26,872 nucleotides of DNA from NCBI GenBank assembly GCA_934692905.1, contig CAKUUM010000035.1:1-26872 (forward strand), written 5' to 3'. The notes beneath the pieces are model-generated. The model made no database searches, was not told the DNA's origin, and saw only the letters and a list, made by a program, of their open reading frames with translations. Position 1 is the stretch's first letter. Each line of letters begins with the position of its first letter. This DNA comes from an uncultured Bacteroidales bacterium (GTDB lineage Bacteria; Bacteroidota; Bacteroidia; Bacteroidales; Paludibacteraceae). Shown here piece by piece: positions 16,635 through 22,980 of the stretch. The translations under genes and the position numbers were made by a program.

Positions 16635-18107
16635 CTATTGTATCTGTTTGCGCAGTCGCGCCACGGGGATGCCCAACTGTTCGCGGTATTTCGCCACGGT
16701 GCGCCGTGCGATGGAGTAGCCGTTGCGGTGCAGCGTCTCCACCAGTTCGTCGTCGGTTATCGGGTTGCTCTTGTCCTCGGCATCCACTATCTCGCGCAGT
16801 TTCTGCTTCACTTCGCGGGTCGAAATCTCTTCGCCCTCGCTGTTGGTCATGGATTCCGAGAAGAAGAACTTGAGCGGGAACACGCCGAACTCGGTCTGCA
16901 CGTACTTGTTGCTGCACACGCGCGAGATGGTGGATACGTCGTACCCCGCGCGGTCGGCGACATCTTTCAGCACCATCGGGCGCAGATACACGTTGTCCCC
17001 TTGCAGGAAAAACTCGCGCTGGTAACTCACTATCGCGCCCATCGTGTGCATCAGCGTCTCGTTGCGCTGGCGCAGGGCGTCGATAAACCAGTTGGCAGCC
17101 TCAATCTTGCCCTTCACAAACCGCACGGCCTCGCGTGTCTGCGGTGTGGGGCGTTGCGTCTGCTTCGTGTAGTTCTCCAGCATCTCGTTGTATTCCGCCG
17201 ACACGTGCAACTCGGGCAGGTCGCCTTGGTTGAGCGACACTATCAACTCGCCGTCCTCCTGCTCCACGATGAAATCCGGTATCACCACTGTCTGGTTTCG
17301 GTCGTAAACCGTTCCTAACCAGGCACTTCCGGGGCGCGGATTCAGGTGTACTATCTCGTTGATGGCGGTCTTCAACTCGTCTTCCGTGATGCCCGCGCGC
17401 TGCACCACCTTGCTGTAGTGGTGGCGCGAGAACTCGTCGAAGTACTGCTGCAGTATCTTCTCCGCCAGCACCACCGCGGGCGTCTGCTCTTTCTGCCGCA
17501 ACTGTATCAGCAGGCACTCCTGCAGGTCGTACGCGCCCACTCCGGGCGGGTCGAACTGCTTTATCTGCGCCACTATCTCACGCATCTTGTCGTCCGACAC
17601 GGTCAAGCCTTCGCGGAACGTCAGGTCGTCCACCAGTTCTTCGGGCGTGCGCCTCAGGTACCCGTCGTCGTCTATGTTCCCCACCACAAATTTCGCCACA
17701 TGACGGTCGGGCTTGTCCATTTTCGTCAGGTAAATCTGCGACTTCAGATACTCGCTGAAACTCGTCCCCACCGAGAACGGGATATCCTCTTGCGGCGTAC
17801 TCTCCACGCGACCTTGCGATGCCGGCAGGCTGTCCGCATAGTCATCGTCCTGCACGTAGTCGTCGTAGTTGAAGTCGTCGTTCTGCAACGGGTTCTCGTA
17901 CTCCTCGTCCTGCGGCTCGGTGTCCTGATATTCCTCCGCGTTCTCGTCGCGACCCTCTTCCAGCGCGGGGTTGTCTTGCAACTCTTCGTTGATACGGGCT
18001 TGCAACTCACACGACGGCAACTCCAGCAAGCGCATCACCTGTATCTGCGCAGGTGACAGTTTCGCTTGCAGTTTCTGCTGCTGTTGTAGTGAGAACGAGG
18101 TCGCCAT
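16635..18107 (-). CDS. rpoN: RNA polymerase sigma-54 factor
   Basis: 490 residues. Region I is the Gln/Leu-rich activator-interacting helix (FSLQQQQKLQAKLSPAQIQV, then LQDNPALEEG). An acidic region II follows (about 50-110, DE-rich). The core-binding domain contains PPGVGAYDLQECLLIQL. The DNA-binding part has the helix-turn-helix (LKDVADRAGYDVSTISRV, then YVQTEFGVFPLKFFFSE). The RpoN box near the end is ARRTVAKYREQLG, a good match to the ARRTVAKYRE consensus. Sigma-54 directs RNA polymerase to -24/-12 promoters and needs an AAA+ activator; none is encoded here. It heads the packed minus-strand run of envelope genes (PAP2, DUF4105, phosphatase-fold). The start at 18107 gives the expected N-terminus. 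Confidence 0.96.
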   Translation of the reverse strand: MATSFSLQQQQKLQAKLSPAQIQVMRLLELPSCELQARINEELQDNPALEEGRDENAEEYQDTEPQDEEYENPLQNDDFNYDDYVQDDDYADSLPASQGRVESTPQEDIPFSVGTSFSEYLKSQIYLTKMDKPDRHVAKFVVGNIDDDGYLRRTPEELVDDLTFREGLTVSDDKMREIVAQIKQFDPPGVGAYDLQECLLIQLRQKEQTPAVVLAEKILQQYFDEFSRHHYSKVVQRAGITEDELKTAINEIVHLNPRPGSAWLGTVYDRNQTVVIPDFIVEQEDGELIVSLNQGDLPELHVSAEYNEMLENYTKQTQRPTPQTREAVRFVKGKIEAANWFIDALRQRNETLMHTMGAIVSYQREFFLQGDNVYLRPMVLKDVADRAGYDVSTISRVCSNKYVQTEFGVFPLKFFFSESMTNSEGEEISTREVKQKLREIVDAEDKSNPITDDELVETLHRNGYSIARRTVAKYREQLGIPVARLRKQIQ

Positions 18108-18211
18108 TATTCTTGTTTCTTATCCCTTTTCGTGCCTTTTAAGCCCGAAAAAGTATTACTATATATTAACGTTTCAGCCGTTTCTTTGTTCTGTCAAGCC
18201 GCTGTCTTTCA

Positions 18212-18266
18212 GCAAGGGATGCGCAAGGGATACGCAACCCTTATGCAACGGATACGGAACAAACGT
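18212..18266. repeat. 11-bp-period array C
   Basis: GCAAGGGATGC, GCAAGGGATAC, GCAACCCTTAT, GCAACGGATAC and GGAACAAACGT start at 18212, 18223, 18234, 18245 and 18256, exact 11-bp steps. The array lies in the 236-bp gap between rpoN and the DegT gene, which also holds two copies of an AT-rich 7-bp-step repeat. Confidence 0.85.
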
Positions 18267-18277
18267 CCTTAATGTAT

Positions 18278-18349
18278 ATTAATTATTAACTATTACCCAT
18301 TACTTCCGACAGGAAACGCCTATTAATTATTAACCATTAACTATTACTT
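18278..18349. repeat. AT-rich 7-bp-step repeat, two copies
   Basis: Two blocks begin ATTAATTATTAAC (about 18278-18305 and 18322-18349), each built of ATTAATT/ATTAACT-type 7-mers and ending in ATTACTT. A near-identical 28-bp block lies at 20970-20997. They fall just outside stop or start codons of genes in the nusB operon. Confidence 0.75.
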
Positions 18350-19477
18350 ATCAGCAATTGCTTCGGCAACCGCCGAAACAATTGCTGATAACTGCTCGTC
18401 AGTTAGTTCCGTATGCATCGGCAGCGACAGCACGCACCCTGCCAGCCGTTCAGCCACGGGGAAGTCACCCGCCTTGTACCGCGGGTCTTGGTATGCCTTT
18501 TGCAGGTGCAGCGGCACGGGATAGTACACCATCGACGGTATCTCCCTTTCCGCCAGTGCCTCGCGCACCTTGTCGCGGTCCACGCCCGACAATCGCAATG
18601 TGTACTGGTGATAGACGTGCGTCGAATGGGCTTGCCGTGCGGGTGTCAGCACGTGCGGATTGCCCGCAAATGCCTTGTCGTAGTAGGCTGCCGCCCGTTG
18701 TCGTGCCGCGATGTACTCGTTGAGATGCGGCAGTTTTGCGTCCAGCACAGCCGCCTGAATGGCGTCCAAACGCGAGTTCACGCCCACACGGTCGTGATGG
18801 TAGCGCACCACCATGCCATGGTTGGCAATAGCGCGCATCTGGGCCGCCAACTCGTCATTATTGGTGAATATCGCACCCCCGTCGCCGTAGCAACCGAGGT
18901 TCTTCGACGGGAAGAAACTGGTGCACCCTATGTCGCCCATCGTTCCTGCCTGCCGCGTCGTACCGTCCGAGAACGTGTACTGCGCCCCGATGGCTTGGCA
19001 CGCGTCCTCCACTACGTACAGGTGGTGCTCCCGTGCAATCGCCATAATAGGCTCCATATCAGCGCATTGACCGAACAGATGCACGGGCACGATAGCCTTC
19101 GTGCGGGGCGTGATAGCCTTGCGGATAGCCTCCGCCGAGATGTTCATCGTACCCCAATCTACATCTACCACTACGGGTGTGAAACCCAACAGCGCAGCCA
19201 CCTCTGCCGTTGCGATAAACGTAAACGTAGGGGTGATAACCTCGTCGCCTGCCTTCAGACCGAGACCCATCAGTGCTATCTGCAGGGCGTCGGTACCGTT
19301 GCCTACCGTGATGACATGTTTCGCGCCGATATAGGCTTCGAGGTGCGACTGGAACTCCGTCACCGCCGGACCCTTCACGAATGCCGCGCTGTCTATCACC
19401 GCTTGGATGCCGCGGTCTATATCTTCCTTTATGTGTTGATATTGCGTCTGCAAATCAACCATTTGTATCTTCTTCAT
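18344..19477 (-). CDS. DegT/DnrJ/EryC1-family sugar aminotransferase (WbpE-like)
   Basis: 377 residues. The PLP fold-type I pattern is clear: VGNGTDALQIAL (phosphate-binding loop), VVEDACQAIGA (Asp158, PLP ring nitrogen) and TSFFPSKNLGCYGDGGA (Lys192, Schiff base). NHGMVVRYHHDRVGVNSRLDAIQAAVL and MVYYPVPLHLQKAY are typical of the WbpE/PglE-like branch. Such enzymes add an amino group to a UDP- or dTDP-keto sugar for surface polysaccharides or glycans; the exact sugar is inferred. It starts one base after ybbR ends, so it is translationally linked to the nusB-yajC-ybbR run. In many Bacteroidales coaE holds this position. The 3' end of the gene contains a 44-nt hairpin. No other polysaccharide gene is adjacent. 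Confidence 0.92.
   Translation of the reverse strand: MKKIQMVDLQTQYQHIKEDIDRGIQAVIDSAAFVKGPAVTEFQSHLEAYIGAKHVITVGNGTDALQIALMGLGLKAGDEVITPTFTFIATAEVAALLGFTPVVVDVDWGTMNISAEAIRKAITPRTKAIVPVHLFGQCADMEPIMAIAREHHLYVVEDACQAIGAQYTFSDGTTRQAGTMGDIGCTSFFPSKNLGCYGDGGAIFTNNDELAAQMRAIANHGMVVRYHHDRVGVNSRLDAIQAAVLDAKLPHLNEYIAARQRAAAYYDKAFAGNPHVLTPARQAHSTHVYHQYTLRLSGVDRDKVREALAEREIPSMVYYPVPLHLQKAYQDPRYKAGDFPVAERLAGCVLSLPMHTELTDEQLSAIVSAVAEAIADK
18348..18391 (-). other. 44-nt hairpin within the 3' end of the DegT gene
   Basis: TTATCAGCAATTG (18348-18360) and CAATTGCTGATAA (18379-18391) are perfect 13-bp inverted copies. After one mismatch the stem continues for 6 bp (TTCGGC / GCCGAA) around AACC. It lies almost wholly in coding sequence (the last 15 codons or so) and ends just before the stop. 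It is not followed by a T-run on the minus strand, so it is not a classic terminator; mRNA 3'-end protection is possible. Confidence 0.8.
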
Positions 19478-19478
19478 G

Positions 19479-20480
19479 CTACCTCTCTATGATATATTCC
19501 AACTCACTCGGGTTTGTACGCGCGCGCGTTACATAAGGATTGTCGCACTCCACCTCCACGGGTACCGATACCTGTTCACCTTTCGGAAAATGGCATATCA
19601 CATGGAAATCCTCCTCGCGCACATCGTTGAAGTGCGACATGCCCACACGCGCCTGAACCGTCACCGTCTGCGGGAACAACCTCAGCGACTGCCCTTCGGG
19701 ACAGCCGTATGTCTCCACGGGTAACGTAAATGTTTTCTCCGTGAACTGTTCCGTTACGAACAGCACACTCACGTTCTGCGGCACCACACGCAATCCCTCG
19801 GGCACCGCCAACCCCACCGTACAGCGCATCGTATCGCGGATATCCTTTATCTTCAGGGGTTCCGTCGGGATGTAACGCAGATTTCTGAGGTCTGCTTTCT
19901 TCCCGTAAACACGTACCTCTTGGGGTTCCACAAGGGGTAAGTCACGCATCTGGTACTGCGGCGCTGGCGTCCATTCCGCCATCAGCCGCACTTCCACATC
20001 TTTCTCCTCTTGCCTGTGGTATCCCGCTTCAATCACTTCGGGCTGCACTTGCTGCACCACCGTAGAGCCGGGCAGCATGTCCTGCAACTTCGGGCGGAGT
20101 ATCTCCGCCGCGATGTGCACCGTGCCCTCTTGCTCTGCCAACTGGCTGACAATACTCAGGGTCAGTATCAGCCGCCCGTCGCCTATCCGCTGCAACTGCT
20201 TGCCGTTGTCACGGATAGTCACTTTCAGTTCTTTGGGCAACGGAGTGTCAAACACCACCTGTTCCGGCACGTCCGTATAGACTATCGGCAGGGTGATGGT
20301 CGTATCGCGTTGCGACGACATCGCACGACCCCACCACACTAATGTGGCGAGGCCTACAAACAGCAGGTAGGTGAGTATGTCTTTCCTCAGCAACCACTGC
20401 CAAAGCCTTTTGGCATACCGTTGCACCGCCTGCAGCCACTCTTTCAAGCGGCGAACCCATGTTTCGCGTTGCGTCTCCAA
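19479..20480 (-). CDS. YbbR-like domain protein (CdaR-like)
   Basis: 333 residues. A basic, Trp-rich N-terminus precedes one membrane helix (DILTYLLFVGLATLVWWG, about 34-52). A long extracytoplasmic part with YbbR-type beta repeats follows, for example ITLPIVYTDVPEQVVFDTPL, LPKELKVTIRDNGKQLQRI and VRVYGKKADLRNLRYIPTEPL. In Firmicutes the YbbR/CdaR protein controls the diadenylate cyclase CdaA. No cdaA is visible here, so that role is not shown. It lies between yajC (132-bp gap filled by 11-bp repeats) and the DegT gene (1-bp gap), consistent with an operon. Confidence 0.85.
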   Translation of the reverse strand: METQRETWVRRLKEWLQAVQRYAKRLWQWLLRKDILTYLLFVGLATLVWWGRAMSSQRDTTITLPIVYTDVPEQVVFDTPLPKELKVTIRDNGKQLQRIGDGRLILTLSIVSQLAEQEGTVHIAAEILRPKLQDMLPGSTVVQQVQPEVIEAGYHRQEEKDVEVRLMAEWTPAPQYQMRDLPLVEPQEVRVYGKKADLRNLRYIPTEPLKIKDIRDTMRCTVGLAVPEGLRVVPQNVSVLFVTEQFTEKTFTLPVETYGCPEGQSLRLFPQTVTVQARVGMSHFNDVREEDFHVICHFPKGEQVSVPVEVECDNPYVTRARTNPSELEYIIER

Positions 20481-20502
20481 CTGCTTTTCGCTCCTTGCTC
20501 GC

Positions 20503-20612
20503 TATGGGGGCATTATAGGTCCGTTATGGGTTCATTATGGGCTCACTATGGATTCATTATGGGTTCACTCCCCAACCACAGCCGACCCCCTATCGACCCG
20601 CGACCGACCCGC
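20503..20612. repeat. 11-bp-period array D, two words in succession
   Basis: TATGGGTTCAT-type units start at 20503, 20514, 20525, 20536, 20547 and 20558. A second word (CGACCCGCGAC-type) then starts at 20583, 20594 and 20605. All steps within each block are 11 bp. The array fills most of the 132-bp spacer between yajC and ybbR, inside an operon. Confidence 0.9.
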
Positions 20613-20966
20613 TTATTTCTTGTCTTTCTTCTCGTCCTTCGGGGCTTGTTGTGCCTCATCTGCGGACGCATAAACGCTACCCTTGTCCACTTTGATAGTG
20701 ATGTCTTTGGCTATCTCTATGATAAAGGCGTTATCCTGTACCTCTTTGATATTGCCGTAGATACCGCCGGCGGTCACAACCTTGTCGCCTTTCTTCATGG
20801 CATCACGTTGTTTCTGTAGTTCTTTCTGCTTCTTGGTTTGCGGACGAATCATAAAGAAGTAGAACACTACAAAGATAAGGATCATCATAACCCAGAACGT
20901 CCATGAACTTTGGCCTTGCCCTTGTGTAGCGGCACCTTGTGCCTGCAATAAAATGAAATTCAACAT
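20613..20966 (-). CDS. yajC: Preprotein translocase subunit YajC
   Basis: 117 residues. One membrane helix (WTFWVMMILIFVVFYFFMI, about 22-41) is followed directly by RPQTKKQKELQKQRDAMKKGD and VVTAGGIYGNIKEV, the signature of YajC. A Lys/Asp-rich tail ends the protein. YajC associates with SecDF and the Sec translocon in the inner membrane. Its place right after nusB and before ybbR is a conserved Bacteroidales order. The 28-bp AT-rich 7-mer repeat lies between its start codon and the nusB stop. Confidence 0.96.
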   Translation of the reverse strand: MLNFILLQAQGAATQGQGQSSWTFWVMMILIFVVFYFFMIRPQTKKQKELQKQRDAMKKGDKVVTAGGIYGNIKEVQDNAFIIEIAKDITIKVDKGSVYASADEAQQAPKDEKKDKK

Positions 20967-20969
20967 GTT

Positions 20970-20997
20970 ATTAATTATTAACTATTAACTATTACTT
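20970..20997. repeat. AT-rich 7-bp-step repeat, third copy
   Basis: Four 7-mers in a row: ATTAATT, ATTAACT, ATTAACT, ATTACTT. It matches the copies at 18278 and 18322 almost exactly and fills the short gap between nusB and yajC. Confidence 0.8.
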
Positions 20998-21015
20998 TGT
21001 TCAAACCTTGAACAA
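20997..21015 (-). other. Palindrome overlapping the nusB stop codon
   Basis: TTGTTCAA (20997-21004) and TTGAACAA (21008-21015) form a perfect 8-bp stem around ACC. The nusB stop codon is at 21001-21003. No T-run follows on the minus strand. Confidence 0.6.
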
Positions 21016-21942
21016 CGCATTCTCGTGCCTTAGGTCGCTCACCACCTTGTCAAGTACCCCGTTGATAAAGATGTAACTCTTCTCGCCCGAGTACTCTTTG
21101 GCTATCTCGATGTACTCGTTCATACTGACTTCCAGTGCGATGTCGTTGAACCCGAGTATCTCTGTCAATGCGGTCATTAGGATGATGGTGTCCATGAACG
21201 CCAGACGCTCCGTGTCCCAGTTCTGCAGAGCCTTTTCTATCAGCGCCTTGTACTCGTCGGCGTGCTCTATGGTCAGTTGCAGCAGGTCTTTGCCGAAGTT
21301 CAGTTCGGCTTCAGTATCGAACATAGCCAGCAACTCCTGGTCGTCGCCCAACTCTTCCTTGAAGCGTTTGATAGTCTTCACCACGTAGGTCAGAATCACG
21401 TCCGCATCGGTGGTCCACCCGCGCTGGTCGAGTGCCACTTCCATGTCCTCGAGAGCGGCTTCCATGTCCTCGTTGCTGAGCAGCGAGTTATACACCTTCC
21501 GCCAGAGGGTCTTCTCGTCATCGTAACTCGGCTCCTCGGGCTTCGTCATGTACTCTTTGTAGTATTCGCTTGCCACCATCTGCTTGTAGGCGGTCTCCAC
21601 GGCGTGCATACCGAGGTCCCAGCGCAGATGCTGGTCTTCCATGTAGTTGCGCAACTTGCGGTTGTTGAACAGTTGCTGCGCTATACGGTTGTTCACAAAG
21701 CGGTAGTTCGGCTCGTAGTGGGTATGTGTCACCGCAGCGCGTGTCTTGGCTTCCCGTATCTGCTCCGCGGCGTAGTCTGTCAGTTCGCACGCGAATGCGA
21801 GCAACATCATGTACAAACTGTACGTGTCCGAAAAACTCTTCAGCAACTCCTTCCGAGCCGTCAGCGGAGTCTTTTCCCCGTCTTTGTAGTACGCAAACAA
21901 TGTCTGCACTACCTTAGTTCTAACCAATGTCCTGTTTACCAT
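21001..21942 (-). CDS. nusB: Transcription antitermination protein NusB (long Bacteroidota form)
   Basis: 313 residues. It begins MVNRTLVRTKVVQTLFAYYK, the NusB opening. The C-terminal part has the helical NusB blocks: WDTERLAFMDTIILMTALTEIL, NDIALEVSMNEYIEIAKEYS and SYIFINGVLDKVVSDL. The middle extension, absent from the ~140-residue E. coli protein, is usual in Bacteroidota. NusB with S10 (NusE) binds boxA in rRNA operons. It heads the minus-strand run nusB-yajC-ybbR-DegT. A 409-bp gap upstream (21943-22351) contains repeats, a small ORF and a divergent promoter pair; the minus-strand promoter at 22232-22263 would give a leader of about 280 nt. Confidence 0.94.
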   Translation of the reverse strand: MVNRTLVRTKVVQTLFAYYKDGEKTPLTARKELLKSFSDTYSLYMMLLAFACELTDYAAEQIREAKTRAAVTHTHYEPNYRFVNNRIAQQLFNNRKLRNYMEDQHLRWDLGMHAVETAYKQMVASEYYKEYMTKPEEPSYDDEKTLWRKVYNSLLSNEDMEAALEDMEVALDQRGWTTDADVILTYVVKTIKRFKEELGDDQELLAMFDTEAELNFGKDLLQLTIEHADEYKALIEKALQNWDTERLAFMDTIILMTALTEILGFNDIALEVSMNEYIEIAKEYSGEKSYIFINGVLDKVVSDLRHENALFKV

Positions 21943-22001
21943 CGACCGATGTCTTATTTATCATTGTCTTTTATCTGTCTCTATTTTGTCTCCTCCCGGC
22001 C

Positions 22002-22074
22002 TTTCCCCTAACTTTTCCCTGATTTCTCCCCGACCTTTCCCTGCTCTTTCCCTGACCTTACCCTATTCTTTCCT
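22002..22074. repeat. 11-bp-period array E
   Basis: TTTCCCTGACC-type words start at 22002, 22014, 22025, 22036, 22047, 22058 and 22069, all 11-bp steps except the first (12). Read on the other strand it shares AAGGTCAGGGAAA with array B. It lies in the nusB leader. Confidence 0.88.
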
Positions 22075-22121
22075 CTTCATTGCCGCCAGTTATAATCTGT
22101 CCTTGCCCACTCCCCATGCTT

Positions 22122-22155
22122 GGAATTAATGGTTAATTACACGGTAATTAATGTT
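22122..22155 (-). repeat. 34-bp dispersed repeat, copy 2 (inverted)
   Basis: An exact reverse-complement match to 12228-12261. The palindrome TTAATTAC-ACG-GTAATTAA is at 22133-22151. The stop codon of the 23-codon ORF lies within it. Confidence 0.9.
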
Positions 22156-22219
22156 CTTTATTCCACCAATCCTTTGGCAATTCATGTTCCTTGTCCACCC
22201 ATTCCGCGGGGAATTCCAT
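22148..22219 (-). CDS. Candidate 23-residue small protein or leader peptide upstream of nusB
   Basis: ATG at 22219 opens a frame of 23 codons ending TAA at 22148-22150, with the product MEFPAEWVDKEHELPKDWWN plus KEH. It begins only 13 bases past a TACCTTTG -7 box, so its mRNA leader would be about 6-9 nt or nearly absent. The peptide is charged and has three Trp, two of them adjacent. Position after a promoter and the charged composition favour a real product; the short length and lack of homologues known to me argue for caution. It could be a leader peptide acting on nusB, or chance. Confidence 0.4.
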   Translation of the reverse strand: MEFPAEWVDKEHELPKDWWNKEH

Positions 22220-22231
22220 ATATTTAGCGCG

Positions 22232-22263
22232 CAAAGGTACATAAAATACCGCATTTACACAAG
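22232..22263 (-). promoter_or_regulatory. Minus-strand Bacteroidota promoter, probably for the nusB operon
   Basis: On the minus strand TACCTTTG (22239-22232) is preceded by a 20-bp spacer and CTTG (22263-22260), a near match to TTTG. The -7 box is exact. It is divergent from the DUF3276 promoter about 25 bp away. Confidence 0.65.
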
Positions 22264-22287
22264 AAAACCGAAATATATTTTTCCTTC

Positions 22288-22319
22288 CTTGTATATTCCG
22301 AAAAAAACGAGTACCTTTG
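22288..22319 (+). promoter_or_regulatory. Bacteroidota promoter for the DUF3276 gene
   Basis: TACCTTTG at 22312-22319 is preceded by a 20-bp spacer and CTTG at 22288-22291. An A-run (AAAAAAACGAG) sits before the -7 box. It lies 32 bp before the start codon at 22352. Confidence 0.75.
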
Positions 22320-22351
22320 TGCCGTTTAATTTTTTAACGTAAGTATAAGAG

Positions 22352-22777
22352 ATGGAAAATCGTAGAAACGAGAACAGAAACGAACCCGAAATAGTGTATT
22401 CGCGTTCTGTGAAGGCAGGTAAACGTATTTATTATTTGGATGTCAAGAAAGCCCGCAACGAGGACTTGTACTTGTGCATTACCGAGAGCAAGCGCAAGTC
22501 GGGCTTGGAGGATGAGTTCCCCCAGTTCGAGAAGCATAAAGTATTCTTATATAAGGAGGATTTTGCCCACTTCACCGAGGGCTTGAATGACGTTATCAAG
22601 TACGTCCAGAACCAACTGGGTGACATCGCCGAGCGCGAGGAGTGGACGCCCCGTGACGACGAGGACGATACCACCGCCGCTACTCCTGTAGCATCTTCTG
22701 CTGACACCACAGCCGACACCGCCGGGGAGGAAGACAAACCCCGCCGCGGTTTCTTCGACCGCTTCAAGAAGGACTGA
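22352..22777 (+). CDS. DUF3276/PUR-alpha-like nucleic-acid-binding protein
   Basis: 141 residues. The PUR-type repeat is visible: IVYSRSVKAGKRIYYLDVKKA, then EDLYLCITESKRK and HKVFLYKEDFAHFTEGLNDVI. An acidic, Thr/Ala-rich linker and a basic end (PRRGFFDRFKKD) follow. Bacteroidota and spirochaete relatives bind single-stranded DNA or RNA; the Borrelia PUR protein has a known structure. The role here is inferred. It has its own promoter and a strong terminator, so it is probably a single-gene unit, divergent from the nusB operon. Confidence 0.88.
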   Translation: MENRRNENRNEPEIVYSRSVKAGKRIYYLDVKKARNEDLYLCITESKRKSGLEDEFPQFEKHKVFLYKEDFAHFTEGLNDVIKYVQNQLGDIAEREEWTPRDDEDDTTAATPVASSADTTADTAGEEDKPRRGFFDRFKKD

Positions 22778-22799
22778 TATACACTCCGTATGATTTTAG

Positions 22800-22831
22800 G
22801 GGCTGCCCGACGTGCGTCGGGCAGTCTTTTG
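22800..22831 (+). terminator. Hairpin terminator after the DUF3276 gene
   Basis: CTGCCCGAC (22803-22811) and GTCGGGCAG (22816-22824) form a perfect 9-bp stem around GTGC, followed by TCTTTTG. It has the same frame sequence as the terminator at 7020-7054. Confidence 0.9.
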
Positions 22832-22911
22832 TTGTACGGACCGCAATGTTTCTGGTGTACTTCCCCGCAAATACCCGAAGCGTTTTTATCTTTGTGGGGC
22901 ATCTGTCTGTA

Positions 22912-22943
22912 TTTGTATATGTCGGAAAAAAGCAGTAACTTTG
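22912..22943 (+). promoter_or_regulatory. Bacteroidota promoter for the WecA-like/ftsY unit
   Basis: TTTG at 22912-22915, a 20-bp spacer, then TAACTTTG at 22936-22943. AAAAAAGCAG precedes the -7 box. It lies 37 bp before the start codon at 22981. An 8-codon frame (22961-22987) in the leader overlaps that start codon. Confidence 0.85.
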
Positions 22944-22980
22944 CAGGCTCTGTGTTTTGGATGGTGTCCAAAGCCGCTGA

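Noticed and set aside
16080..17318. A 412-codon plus-strand open frame opposite the PAP2-like and rpoN genes
   Set aside because: Its product is extremely His/Arg/Gln-rich and low-complexity, typical of a frame antisense to GC-rich codons; rpoN on the other strand is certain.
22151..22342. A 63-codon plus-strand frame before the DUF3276 gene
   Set aside because: It is antisense to the candidate 23-codon ORF, crosses both divergent promoters and shows no family pattern.
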